Origin: Aquatica leii | Taxonomy: Eukaryota > Arthropoda > Insecta > Coleoptera > Lampyridae | Reading direction: 5' to 3' | Length of the DNA: 64,000 bases | Assembly (NCBI GenBank): GCA_035610365.1 | Contig: CM069435.1 | Location: 7,776,001 to 7,840,000, forward strand | Shown: positions 21,380-32,109 of the stretch, piece by piece | Layout of the letters: each line of letters opens with the position of its first letter | How positions within the stretch are numbered: position 1 is the stretch's first letter | Notes under the pieces: model-generated | Seen by the model: only the letters and a program-made list of their open reading frames with translations | Told to the model about the DNA's origin: nothing | Database searches by the model: none | Translations under genes and position numbers: made by a program

Positions 21380-23246
21380 CGTTTAAGAAGATTATTATAC
21401 CAAGGATCAAGAGTCGGTAAATTAAGCAACAAGATAGAAGAAATTTCAGACAGATGAATAGTTTCTAATACAGGAACTGAGCGAGACAGCGCATCAGGAA
21501 CCACATGATCTTTTCCTTTTCGATGGATTATCGAAAAATCGCATTGCTGTAGCCTAATAGACCACCGAGCCAATCGTCCTGAAGGACTCTGCAAACGGTT
21601 TAACCACAACAACAAATGATGATCAGTTATCACCGTGAAATGGGATCCTTCCACATAAGGACGGATCTTCTCTATCGCCCATAACATAGCCAGACATTCT
21701 TTCTCAGTAGTCGAATAATGTCGCTCCGCCTTTGTGAGCGATCGACTAAGATAACTAACAACCTTTTCACCATCCGCAGTCGTTTGACTTAACACCGCAC
21801 CTAAACCAAAGTCCGAAGCATCAGTCTGTACCACAAAAGGAAGTGAAAAATCAGGACACGACAGAATAGGAGCAGCAACCAAGCTGTTTTTAAGGGAATC
21901 AAAAGCGACCAAATAAAAGAAACATTTTTACGAGTAAGAGCCGAAAGTGAAGAAGTAAGAGAAGAAAAATAAGGAATAAAGCGACGGTACCAACTAGTCA
22001 TACCAATAAATCGTCTGACATCAGTGACATTTGAAGGAGTAGGGATATTAAGTATCGCTGTTACCTTGTCCGGGTCTACCAACAGACCATTCTTGTTGAC
22101 TACGTATTCGAGGTACTTCAATTCAGACAAACAAAAATTACATTTGTCTCGCCGCAAGGTAAGTCCAGCAGAAATTAGACGTTCTAACACCTTTTCTAGT
22201 ACCCGAATATGTTCATCGAACGTTGGAGTAGCGATGATAATGTCGTCAAGGTAAGCGAAGCAATAAGGTTCCAAATCCACACCCAACACCCTATCAATCA
22301 ATCTCTGAAAAGTAGCAGGCGCATTATGCAGGCCGAATGGCATGCGCGTGAACTGAAAAAGACCACGAGAAGGAACAGTAAAAGCAGTCACAGCCTTGGA
22401 GTCTTCTGACAGCGGAATCTGCCAGTAGGCAGACCGAATATCCAAGCTGGACAGAAATCTAGCATCTCTCAGTCGATCTAGAATTGAGGTAATGTAGGGT
22501 AGTGGGTACGCATCCTTTTGAGTTACCTGGTTCACCTTTCGAAAATCGACACAGAACCGATAAGTATCATCCTTCTTCCTCACTAATACAATTGGATTCG
22601 ACCACGGACTACTCGATGGCTCCACAACACCCATACTCAGCATTGAGTCCAACTCCTCATTCGCAACCTTCTGTCACGCCGGTGATAACGGATAGTAGCG
22701 CTGTTTGATGGGTTCAGCAGCCGTACGTATTTGGTGCTGAACGAGAGAGGTGTGACCAAGTCCTGAGGATTGCTTCGAAAAAGAGTCCGCCACAACGTTG
22801 TCTAAAAGTTGTTGTTGGTCCGGAAGTAGTTCTGAGATAGTCCCAATAGAATCCGAAGAGATAGTATCAATCGAAGGAAGGTTAGCATTAAAATTCCACA
22901 GTCCCTACCGAAAATCAGGTATAAAGTTCATAGCTTTCCAGAAATCGATGCCTAAAATCAATTGTTGTGAGACTTCCGGAATAACCAAGGTATTAAGCGT
23001 TTTTACTTTACTCTCTAGAGAAAACGGTAGCAGAACTGATCCCAATACGGTACATTTAACGTCATTCGCTAAATTACATGAAGACACAGAAGAAGGAGAA
23101 AGACGAATATTCAAAGACTGAAGAAGTTGCCATCCCGGACCACCCAAAATGGTTCGCGAAGCACCGGTATCCAAAAGACCAAAGAAAGAGAGACCTAATA
23201 CATTAACCTTAAGATAAGGACGAACACTGGCAAATATAAAATCCAA
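21352..23246 (-). pseudogene. gypsy 2 protease, reverse transcriptase and RNase H
   Basis: The protease has LLDTGASRTILGGPG and LILGIDFW. The same frame continues through two stops (TAG near 22904 and TGA near 22673) into the RT. RT motifs are MGVVEPSSSPWSNPIVLV, RFCVDFRKVN, SSLDIRSAYWQIPL, RMPFGLHNAPATFQR and a YLDD box (FAYLDDIIIATP). A frameshift near 21900 leads to RNase H with VVQTDASDFGLGAVL, TEKECLAMLWAI and TDHHLLLWL. The frame ends inside the truncated 3' LTR. No integrase is encoded, so this copy could not have inserted itself in its present form. Confidence 0.88.
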
Positions 23247-23336
23247 AAGAAATACGTTGCTTGTCAGGCAAGTCGAAGATAGAATCCGAGATTAAAGATA
23301 GCGTAGAATCTACGACTCGGTCCGTAGACTCGTGTC

Positions 23337-24050
23337 CTAGTTTCCCGAAACAGTATTGCACTTAGTACAGTTGCGACGACTAACCCCTGCCTGTCCACAC
23401 CCGTAACAGTGAAGAGTATGAGGTTTGTCACAATTCGGAGAGACATGTCCCATCTGACGACAATTCCAACAAGTAACGCGAGAAGAATTAAGAAAACCCC
23501 GTCGAGAAGAATTAGAATTAGTAGCATTTTCTTCGAATCGTACTGAACGATTCTTAGAAGGCGACGCAATAGAAGAAACTGAGGTGTCGCTGACATACGC
23601 CAATGCAGGTTCCAAAAGTCGACTGGTACGCCGCGAAGGAGGTGGTTTATAGTTGTCCACTGACAGTTTAGTTAATTCCAACCGATTGCCATAATCAATC
23701 AACTGGGTCAATGTAGAGATCTGCGCTAATCCTAAATCAGATTGGTAGTATGGAGTTAAATTACGTCGTATCGTCTTGAGCTGAGTTTCTTCAGAAGCGG
23801 GCAACGATAATCGCTGGAAGAGACTGCGCATCATCGTCACATACATGCCGATCGATTCTTGAGGCCCCATTGTTCGACTTCGAATCTCATCCCATAGACG
23901 ATCGTCGTAATCAGGTTATAAGAATTCTGAATTTAACAAAGTAACTACATCTTGCCAAGAACGTAAAGAATCTCGATTCACCCTAAAGAGACACAAAGCT
24001 TTCCCAGTCAAGATTTCAGCAGCCGAATTAAACAAATTCTGTAATCAGTA
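23337..24050 (-). pseudogene. gypsy 2 gag (C-terminal part open)
   Basis: The open part (23337-23870) has MGPQESIGMYVTMMRSLFQR and two zinc knuckles, CWNCRQMGHVSPNC and CYGCGQAGVSRRNC. The upstream gag sequence (about 23870-24050) is interrupted by stops. A frameshift between gag and protease lies near 23260-23340, which may be original or a lesion. Gag forms the particle that packages element RNA. Confidence 0.75.
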
Positions 24051-24411
24051 TGATTACAAGAAACATAAGCCAATTACTACTATTAAGTCAAACCGCAGCA
24101 CTAGAATAAAAGAAGTAAAAGTTAGTGAAGCAACTTAGACGTCAAGTCTAGTAGCAATACTACGTAAGTAAAGCAGAGTAACTCGAACCCACGGAAGACT
24201 AAGGGAAAATAAAAGAATCAATAAATCTAGAAAAATGATGATCGCACACACGAAATCGGGAGAACGTCAACAATATAAACTACCTATGCCTGCTAGTAAT
24301 CCTACACTATTTAAAGAAAAAATTAAAAATAGCAAAAAGAATTATAAAGAATGAGAAATTCAATATAAGAAAAATCGAGAAATCGAGCCCCTGAAGTTGG
24401 GCAGCCAAATT

Positions 24412-25637
24412 TGTTACAAGCTTTAGGTTTTACGAACCTTGCACGGCCAACTCACACAGTCGGAGGTAGGGGAGGTTCACAGGAAGTATGCTTAAGGGCG
24501 TCAGAGCTGATCCAAGATAACACTTCTGCCTCGCTCACGACAGACGATCCAAACTTGTAGCCCAATTGGAGGTTCGTAATCCTTATTGATGTTCGAGTAG
24601 CCAAAGGTTGTTACTAGGTAACGACGATCAAAAGAGAAAGGTATGTTGCCATAAAAGAAAGAGTAACCAGTATAACAACTTTAATTTAGTAACGTCGATG
24701 ATTAACACAAAGATATCGAATTTTCAGTACATGAATGCCAGCAGTATCGGCAACACACGATACATAGGTAAGTTAAGTTGAAGCGAACAGCGAAGAATAG
24801 TTCGTAGTAAATATTGTTTGTACACAGCATGCGAAACACACAAAATAATTAATGATACTACCTTAATGGTAATAAAACAATGATAGCAATTACGGAATTA
24901 ACACTAGCTAAAGTTTCGTGAGCGACCTTTCTGACAGCGATCAAATAAATAAATAAACTTACCCACAATACAGTAACTCCTACTTGGTCGAAGAAAGCGC
25001 TTTCCCCGGCAAGTGAGCCTGAAATAAATTTGAGTAGCAAATCGTGTCAAACTAATGCCTCACGAAATCAAAATCTACAAAAATGGTTAATTATTGCTAA
25101 AGAAAGTACACATAATATAACCCGATTGTCGAATGCTGTTGTACACCTTCGATGAAAGTTGGTTTCGCAGGTGTTTACCACATGAGTAGGATCTAGCAGA
25201 AACGTAATTGTCTTCGGTTTATTTAGTTTTAACCGTAGGCCTTATAGATAGAGTTATACTTGTCCCACGAAGGTATTTGTCGATGTTAATCCCTCATAAT
25301 TCGTTATCGAATAGAAACATGTGACAGAACGTGGTGGAACGGCTATCAAATTAACGAGAAATTACAACAGAATTTTAATAAACGACAGCAATTATCTTAC
25401 CCGGTGACGACTCAAATATTTTACGATCGTAATGCACTTATAATTTGATTCCCATTACTAAGGATGATCTTTGAAAATTATTTTTAAGCCACACCGGCCA
25501 TCTTATGCAGTTGACAGCTTAACGATTTCGTCGTAAAATGACAGTCACACGAAACGATTGGTAGGGGGCGTCCAAACCAGAATCTAATTTCAATTACATA
25601 TACAGGGTATTCCGTAATGAAAATTTCGTACGTAACA
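24412..25637 (-). repeat. 5' LTR of gypsy 2 (1226 bp)
   Basis: On the plus strand it starts TGTTACAAGC and ends CGTAACA, so both strands begin TGTTAC. Just inside, the minus strand reads TTTGGCTGCCCAACTTCAGG, a plausible primer-binding site whose tRNA I cannot name. Confidence 0.85.
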
Positions 25638-25980
25638 AATGTACTTTCTGGGCTACGCAAAATATTTGTGGATTGCGTTTTAGAAAATCTTTAATCCATT
25701 TTCAACCTGCTTCTCGATTAAACCCATGATTGATGTTATTTTTTTCGGCTACTTTGAATACCATCCGCCGCAAATCTTTGGAAGTTAGTCCAAAAAAAAA
25801 GTGTTTCCATCTCAATAATATGCACTGCAATCTCCTCTTCGATGGCTTTAGAGAAAGTTGCTCTTCGTCCTTCCAAATCAACTTTGGAAGCGTCCTGTTT
25901 ATCCAAACGCCTTCGCAAAGTTGTTGTGGAAACCTTGAAGGTCTTGGCAGCCAACTTATAACCCACCATAACTTGGGAAC
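25638..25980 (-). pseudogene. pogo I transposase, N-terminal DNA-binding part
   Basis: Two overlapping frames together show the helix-turn-helix start: VGYKLAAKTFKVSTTTLRRR, LDKQDASKVDLEGRR and FSKAIEEEIAVHIIEME. A frameshift leads to FGLTSKDLRRMVFKVAEKNN and FNREAG, then a stop and WIKDFLKRNPQI. This matches the N-terminal domain of pogo/Tigger-type transposases. It continues across gypsy 2 into SLARAQAFNKANIEAYF at 21271. The frameshift near 25790 is in an A-run. Confidence 0.78.
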
Positions 25981-26086
25981 TTCAGTCAACCTAACCAATA
26001 TGTTGGTAGTCTATTATGCGCGGTATATTTGAAAATACAGCTAGTGGTCCATCATTGGCGAGGGTTCATCATAGGCACATTTCCCC

Positions 26087-28519
26087 TACTAATTTAAATG
26101 TTTTTCGTTTTAAGAAATGTGCATTTGAACTATCTACTTTTAAGTTTTCATTAGCCTGAAAAAGTAGATCGAAGTATCATAACATTTATTTAGAGTGGTG
26201 TTATTGCCCTTTTGTCATTAAAGAATCAAACGAAAAAAATAATTAGAAAAAAACATAGCCAGAAAAGATAGCATTTAAATCGTTAGAATAAAAACTACAC
26301 TTATAAGCGGTTTATCTAAAACTCAGTGCAAATCTGTTTGTTAATCTACTTGTACTTATTTCAGTTTGCGTTTGATTTAGTCGTCTGACTCAATTGTTAA
26401 TTTTCGCTATCAATAGTGTGCTTTTACTTTTTTTTTACGTCAGTGTAAATTTATCTTTTCTACATTGGTGTGGATACAGGATAATAAAATCAGCGTTGTT
26501 ATATAGGTTTTTGCACAGATTAAACCAATTTGATCCGAACTATAACGTAAAACCTACAAACCATAGATTATTCATGAAAAAAAAATTGATCAACTTCTTC
26601 CGTTATGTATCAGTGACAATGAGCCAGTTTCTAAAAAAACAATGGCGAATCTTTGATAAAAAAGAAAGAAAAACGTATGAGTAGTTTCATTGAACTTATT
26701 GTTTGGGTACATAGTCTATGTAAAAGTATTTATGTAAATGTTGTTAGCACAACGTTTATCTAAGGTGATTATCATTTATTTTAAGTCCGTAAATCGTGCT
26801 CACCAAGCGTTACTACAAAAACCTAGACGATTGTTTTTATCTTATCGTTCAAAGGCGTATTTAGCTATCCTTCCACTTCCGCCCGTGCATTAAGTGGGGA
26901 TTAAGTAGGGAAAAATAAATTAGCGTCAAATAGATTAGGGAGTAGTGCAATTAGAACGTCGAGTTAAGTACGCAGGTGATTGTTGACAGGAGGAACTCCA
27001 CACATTACTTACACAAATAGATTTCGAAAAGTACGTATGCATTTTCTTTTATTTTAACGTTAGGATAATTTTATGCGAAATCCGGCAACAGCGTGCATCG
27101 ATTTATTATTATTGAATCTGCCGACCGCTTCCTATATGTCATCATAATTATGTATTCGGATGGTCACGGCATCGATCAAAGGATGATTAATCCGCCGCAC
27201 TGCACTGTACTGGATAGACATGCTAATTTACCAACCTATCGAATAACGTGGCTGTAAGCATTGCGATTGATGGCGAGTATAAGCCCTAATTGCTAATTAG
27301 ACCGACATGTGTGCAGCAACCGCTGCACCCGTAATCAGAAACCCGTATATAAAATAGACTTAGCAAGATACATTTTTATCGGATGCGAAATTTAAGCTTA
27401 CCGTTGTAATAGTAAAAAAACCCATACATCAAAACACTATTGGGGTTGTCAAACAAGTTTACGAGAATTTCATGAAACCTGAAGCTTTTTTTCAATCAAA
27501 ATTTACACGGTGAAAGTGTGAATTATTTCGCTGAAAGTTCTGTTGTTGTACATTATGTTTGCGGAAACGACGAGAGAGTATACCTAAATATAAGTAAATA
27601 AGAGATTATGTCCAAATAGTTTGTTTCTATAGAAAACAGTGGCGTTAATTTGAAGATAAATAAAATTATAAATTATAAATGTATATGTACACAACCACTA
27701 GAGAACTGTAAATAATTTTACTCGTATCCAAATACGCGCTGTTAGATAAATAGTTGGCAACGGCCCAAAATACCACAATAAATTAACGTCTGCACTAACT
27801 CGACCCGCATACAGGTATGCAAGTATAAAACATTGTGTATACAGCAGCAAAGCCAACAAAATTGAAAATTTTAATTTATTTTCCCCGCAGCAAAAGCATC
27901 ATCTGGTTGCTCAACATATTTTATATTATCAACAAGGTTAAGTACTCAGCAAACCAAGGCTGTCGTGCTGTTATAGTAAACAGCAGCACAGTTCAAAGCA
28001 GACACAATAAAACTACAAAATACGATTATCAACAAACATTATTTTCGTATCTTACGCGACCTCATTACCTGTCGTTTGCTTGACTCATTCTAAGCTACAC
28101 TAAACGTTTATTGTTTTAAATGCAAATGATTCGTAATCGCAATCACGTATCATAATCAGCATATAATTGCGAACATCCAAGTCCAAGACATTGTTTTTAG
28201 TATGCGTCACATGTTATGTTTTCTTTTTAGTTGATGAAACATAAAACAATGTTAAACAACACTCATTTCAAGGAATATTTACTAACTTTTATTGCACACT
28301 ATGCATTTGTCTTTGTATTGACCTTTTTTCAACAATAACATATTTTCCACTTACTAAGGTTGCGACTTTGTTTTTCCAAATCAATTCCTAAAGTTTCTTC
28401 CGTTCGAATTCCAAAAGTTTCGTTGTATTTTGGCCAGACGATCACAATTATAACTTATTGCTCAATTAAACAATTGCACATTGCTTAAATAATGGTATCC
28501 AAAGTTGTACGTGTATATC
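26087..28519. other. No recognisable gene
   Basis: Unique AT-rich sequence. A GC-richer patch at 27130-27350 has no splice-bounded open frame that I could support. Open frames at 26394-26684 and 27835-28083 show no domain. Confidence 0.5.
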
Positions 28520-28527
28520 GTTTAGGT

Positions 28528-28714
28528 CAGTGTTTTCCAGTTTTTAATTTTTGTACCATAAGACAAAATGTTAAAAACCTGGCGTACTACCAAGGAAATC
28601 TGCACCGTGTGGGTATCATAAATTCATTTGGAAATGTCTTAATATTTTTAGAATTACTATTAGAAAAAAAATTGTATTTTTACGCACTATGTCGTATACC
28701 ACTGGGAAACATTG
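28528..28714. mobile_element. hAT-type MITE, 187 bp
   Basis: Ends are CAGTGTTTTCCAGT and, on the other strand, CAATGTTTCCCAGT (12 of 14 match). Flanks are GTTTAGGT (28520-28527) and GTATAGGT (28715-28722), an 8-bp target duplication with one change. There is no coding content. Confidence 0.75.
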
Positions 28715-28722
28715 GTATAGGT

Positions 28723-29844
28723 AATTAAAAAAACATGGAAGTGTAGACGATTAAAAATAATAATTATTAATTATTGTTTGTTTTTTTAAATATATTTTTA
28801 TTATTTCTTATGGGTTTTCTAGTAGATGCAGGGTACAGTACGCTTTACAATAAAAAAAAAATTCAACTACGTTTTTTTCTTTAACTAACTTCTTACTGCA
28901 TTTTTGGTTTTGACTGCTTATCAAATTAATTACAAGATTAACAAATTTAAGACATGTTTGTTGGAAATTTCGGAAATTTCCGTAATTCAATAAAATCTAT
29001 TCAATAAACATTTTTTTAGTGTTGTAACACTTCGAGGTATATGGCACTTTATTGTGATAATTTCTTTGGGATTATAACTTTAAAAACGTACGCAGCCTTA
29101 CTTAATAAAAGTCAATTTATCTATCTTTGGAATAAGCAAAATGAAACTTTACATCATTGACCAAATGACCTAATTGAGAAACCGCCATTAAAATATTCAA
29201 TATTTTAAAATTATTAACAGGGTTGATTCGTTTGACCAATGTTTAGAGGAAAATATATAGAACTTCTGAACGTTGTCTCATCCGCAGAAAGGTCTGATGT
29301 TACACATATTTGTCTTCTCTTCCTCATTAAGACCAATTGCGGTCGGTGGTCAATGCTGCAAGAAAGTCATTTTATTATTAAAACTTCTTCATGACCTGGG
29401 CAAATTCACTAGTTTTGGAATGTATTACGGTTGCATTACAAATTTAAGCATATTTGCAGTTGTAAATTAATAATAAAACAATTTCTAGTATTTCTTGCAG
29501 AAGCCACCACTGCTGTATATACTTTTATTTATGAACGTCTTGAAAGAATGTTTATTGTTGTAATAAAAAAAGTCATTTTCTGTACAACGTGATAAAGATA
29601 TGATATAAATAACGGTATTATTACGTCTTGTTGTAGTTGTCCATATTCAGACGTTTTTTTGTGCTTCAGGTTTAACGTTTTCAGTTTAGTGAAACTGATA
29701 AGTTTTAAATTGTCTTTAAAAAATAATAATTCTCATTGACTGTCAAAATTGTGTTGCTTTCGTTGCCCTCAAACTATTATAGTTAAACAATGACGTGAAA
29801 TAAACGTATCTGTTATATTATGACCTAAATTAATTAATGTAGAA
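28723..29844. other. No gene; contains a dispersed repeat
   Basis: Most is featureless AT-rich DNA. Sequence at 29152-29215 and 29370-29500 recurs in diverged form at 38300-38500. Confidence 0.45.
29152..29500 (+). repeat. Dispersed repeat, copy 1 (copy 2 at about 38300-38500)
   Basis: Shared blocks include CATTGACCAAATGAC with TAAT(T/C)GAGAA, and CTAGTTTT.(G)AATGTATT followed by ATTAATAA.AA, CAATTT and TAGTATTTCTT. The blocks occur in a different order in the two copies, as expected for a tandem or rearranged unit. The family is unknown. Confidence 0.4.
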
Positions 29845-30225
29845 CAGTAGTTCTTAAACTTTTAGCCCACAGACCACTTTTCGTAGTCAAAACTTGCCCA
29901 CGGGCCCCTGAGTGAAAAAACTACATAAATGCATAGTAGAGAAATTTAACTTTGATGTCTTGAATGATAAACGGTATCGTAAAAATAAAATATAAATACA
30001 TTTTGTTGAAGTATTTATTGCAATTATAACTTTTGCTTTAAAATTAAAAAAAAATTAATGACAGATGAATCTGATGGGATGTTGAATGTATTTATGTCTG
30101 GTTCAATGTTTGTGAGTAGCAACCGCAAATCCTCTGGAGTACTACTTTTTAGTCGATTTTTTTATTTTGTGATGGCACTGAATTCACTTTCTACCTATGG
30201 GCTGGGTCTGGGAGGCCCATACAAA
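29845..30225 (-). pseudogene. hAT transposase C-terminus and left end
   Basis: On the minus strand, ESEFSAITK is followed by a stop and then NRLKSSTPEDLRLLLTNIEP, the C-terminal dimerisation tail of Buster/ZBED-type hAT transposases. The plus-strand sequence CAGTAGTTCTTAAACTTTT at 29848 resembles a hAT terminal repeat. Downstream, CAGACCACTTTTCG with a CCC.GGGCCCC run is also common in hAT ends. The middle of the same type of transposase lies at 36530-37040, in the same orientation, so this is probably a split element. Confidence 0.6.
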
Positions 30226-30418
30226 TTTTTTTGTTAAAATAATTTTTTTAGATTTTTGGTACCTTCCTAACTTTAATAAAGACATGTTTTCCTTAGTTTG
30301 TCTTAATTTTATTATCTGTCGTTTATCTGCCAGGGCTTTGGGCCTGACCAGACCTAACCCGTGTATTCGTGTAATTTTTTTTTCTATAATTTATTTTTAC
30401 GTATTTCGTAAAGGGACT

Positions 30419-31832
30419 TGTTACAAGCTTTTGGTTTTACGAACCTTGCACGGCCAACTCACAATAGTCGGAGGTAGGGGAGGTTCACAGAAAACACAGA
30501 AAATATGCTTAAGGGCGCCAGAGCTGATCCAAAGTAACACTTCTGTCTCGCTCACGACAGATGGTCCAAACTTGTAACTCAATTGAAGGTTCGTAATCGT
30601 TATACTCGGCTGTTCGAGTAGCCCAAAATTAGTTCGTAGATAACAATAACCACAGGAGAGAGAGAAAACTAACAAGAGAGCTTAACGATTTTAATCACTT
30701 TAAGATGTGAATGGCAAACATTAACAAGAATATATAAATTTTCTACATTCATCCGTACTTGTAAGATTTTTTTAAATATAATTAACAAATATCACAGCTT
30801 GCTTTAGTAGCGCAGTAACTTGACAAATATACGCTAAATGCGCCTACCTTAAATACTAAAATGACTAACAATCTGCATTAACAAGTAGAGGAGACTTTGA
30901 TTTAGTAATCACATAAAATTTACTAGATTATATCGCAATTCTCATACATGAATGCCTGTAGTATCGGCAACACACACTACATATGAAAATTATGTCGAAA
31001 AGGACAGCATCGAAAGTCCCACACATATGCGATACAGTTTTGAAATGTAAAAGATTACCTTATTGGTATATAAGCAATAACGTAGTTACGATCATTAACA
31101 TTAAATATAATTCTGTGAATAAACTTTCGTGATCCCGATATAAAAGTCAAACAAGTAACTCACCCCAAAATCCAGTTTCCACTTTCACGTAGAAAACGTT
31201 TTCTCGTCAGTGGCCTGTAATAAATAGTGAAAAGCAAATTGGATCACAATCTAGTTCACACAGAACAAAAGCTAAAAGAAATAGTATTAATAAGTCATTA
31301 AATGTTATATAAAAACCCGCTATATCGTGTACTGTAAGGACTAATCTTAACACAGGTGGCTGATAACACAATCGACTAATACACAGGTAGTAACATCTCC
31401 CACGGTAAGGCTTATCGAGACCTCGTTTTCGTGGCGTAGAAACCGTCTTCCAAAAGCGTATGTGTGCGGTAACGTTATTTCTTAGTAAGAATTACTATTC
31501 ACCATTCCTTTATTGAAAACGTACATGTGCTCGAATCGGATAGAAAATGGCTGTTAAATGAAAGAGGAATTACGAACGAATTTTAATAAAACGATAGCAA
31601 TTATCTTACCCTGTGACGACTCAAATATTTTATGCACGTAATGTAATTACAATTTGATTTACATTATTCCGAATTACTTAAGACGCACCGACCATTTTAG
31701 ACAATCGACAGCTTCGAAAGTTTGTCGTAAAAATGACAGTCGCGAGCAAAAATCGGTAGAGGGCGTCAAAACCGGAATCTAATTTCAATTCAATATACAG
31801 AGTCGTCCGTAATGAAAATTTCGTACGTAACA
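30419..31832 (-). mobile_element. Solo LTR of the gypsy 2 family (1414 bp)
   Basis: It starts TGTTACAAGCTTTTGG and ends CGTACGTAACA, with a perfect 4-bp duplication GACT (30415-30418 and 31833-31836). It aligns along its length with the 5' LTR at 24412-25637 but is about 190 bp longer. No internal element sequence is present, so it arose by LTR-LTR recombination. Confidence 0.9.
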
Positions 31833-32109
31833 GACTAATATGCATAAAACATTCTTAAGGCCTTTTCCTTGTTTCTAAGTATTCACACAGAATATTTTAC
31901 ATACATTTAAGTCTTTAAATTTCAATTGTTTATCGTTTCTGCGTGTTTTTCATGTTCACAAACTTTATTTACCTTTTTTACTCTAAATAGTTTAGTTTAC
32001 ATAATTAGAGGAATCCCCGTTCTTTATGAACTGGGTTGGTACTATATAAAGCAAAACAAGGAATTTTCTTTGGTTTAGTCTCTATATTGGAAGTTAGTTG
32101 TGATTTTAT

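Larger units (their letters stand above)
21272..25637 (-). mobile_element. Ty3/gypsy LTR retrotransposon (gypsy 2), inserted in pogo I
   Basis: It has a full 5' LTR at 24412-25637, gag, protease, RT and RNase H, and a 108-bp 3' LTR remnant at 21272-21379. Integrase is absent, having been lost in the deletion that also removed most of the 3' LTR. Flanks are GATG on the left and AATG on the right, probably a 4-bp duplication with one change. A solo LTR of the same family is at 30419-31832. Confidence 0.88.
19952..26086 (-). mobile_element. pogo-like DNA transposon (pogo I), split by gypsy 2
   Basis: The ends are GGGAAAGTGCGCCTATGTTG on the left and, on the minus strand, GGGGAAATGTGCCTATGATG on the right. 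Both are bordered by TA (19950-19951 and 26087-26088), the Tc1/mariner-superfamily target. Subterminal copies of GTGGTCCATCATTGGC occur near both ends. Without gypsy 2 (21272-25637) the element would be about 1.8 kb. Confidence 0.8.
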
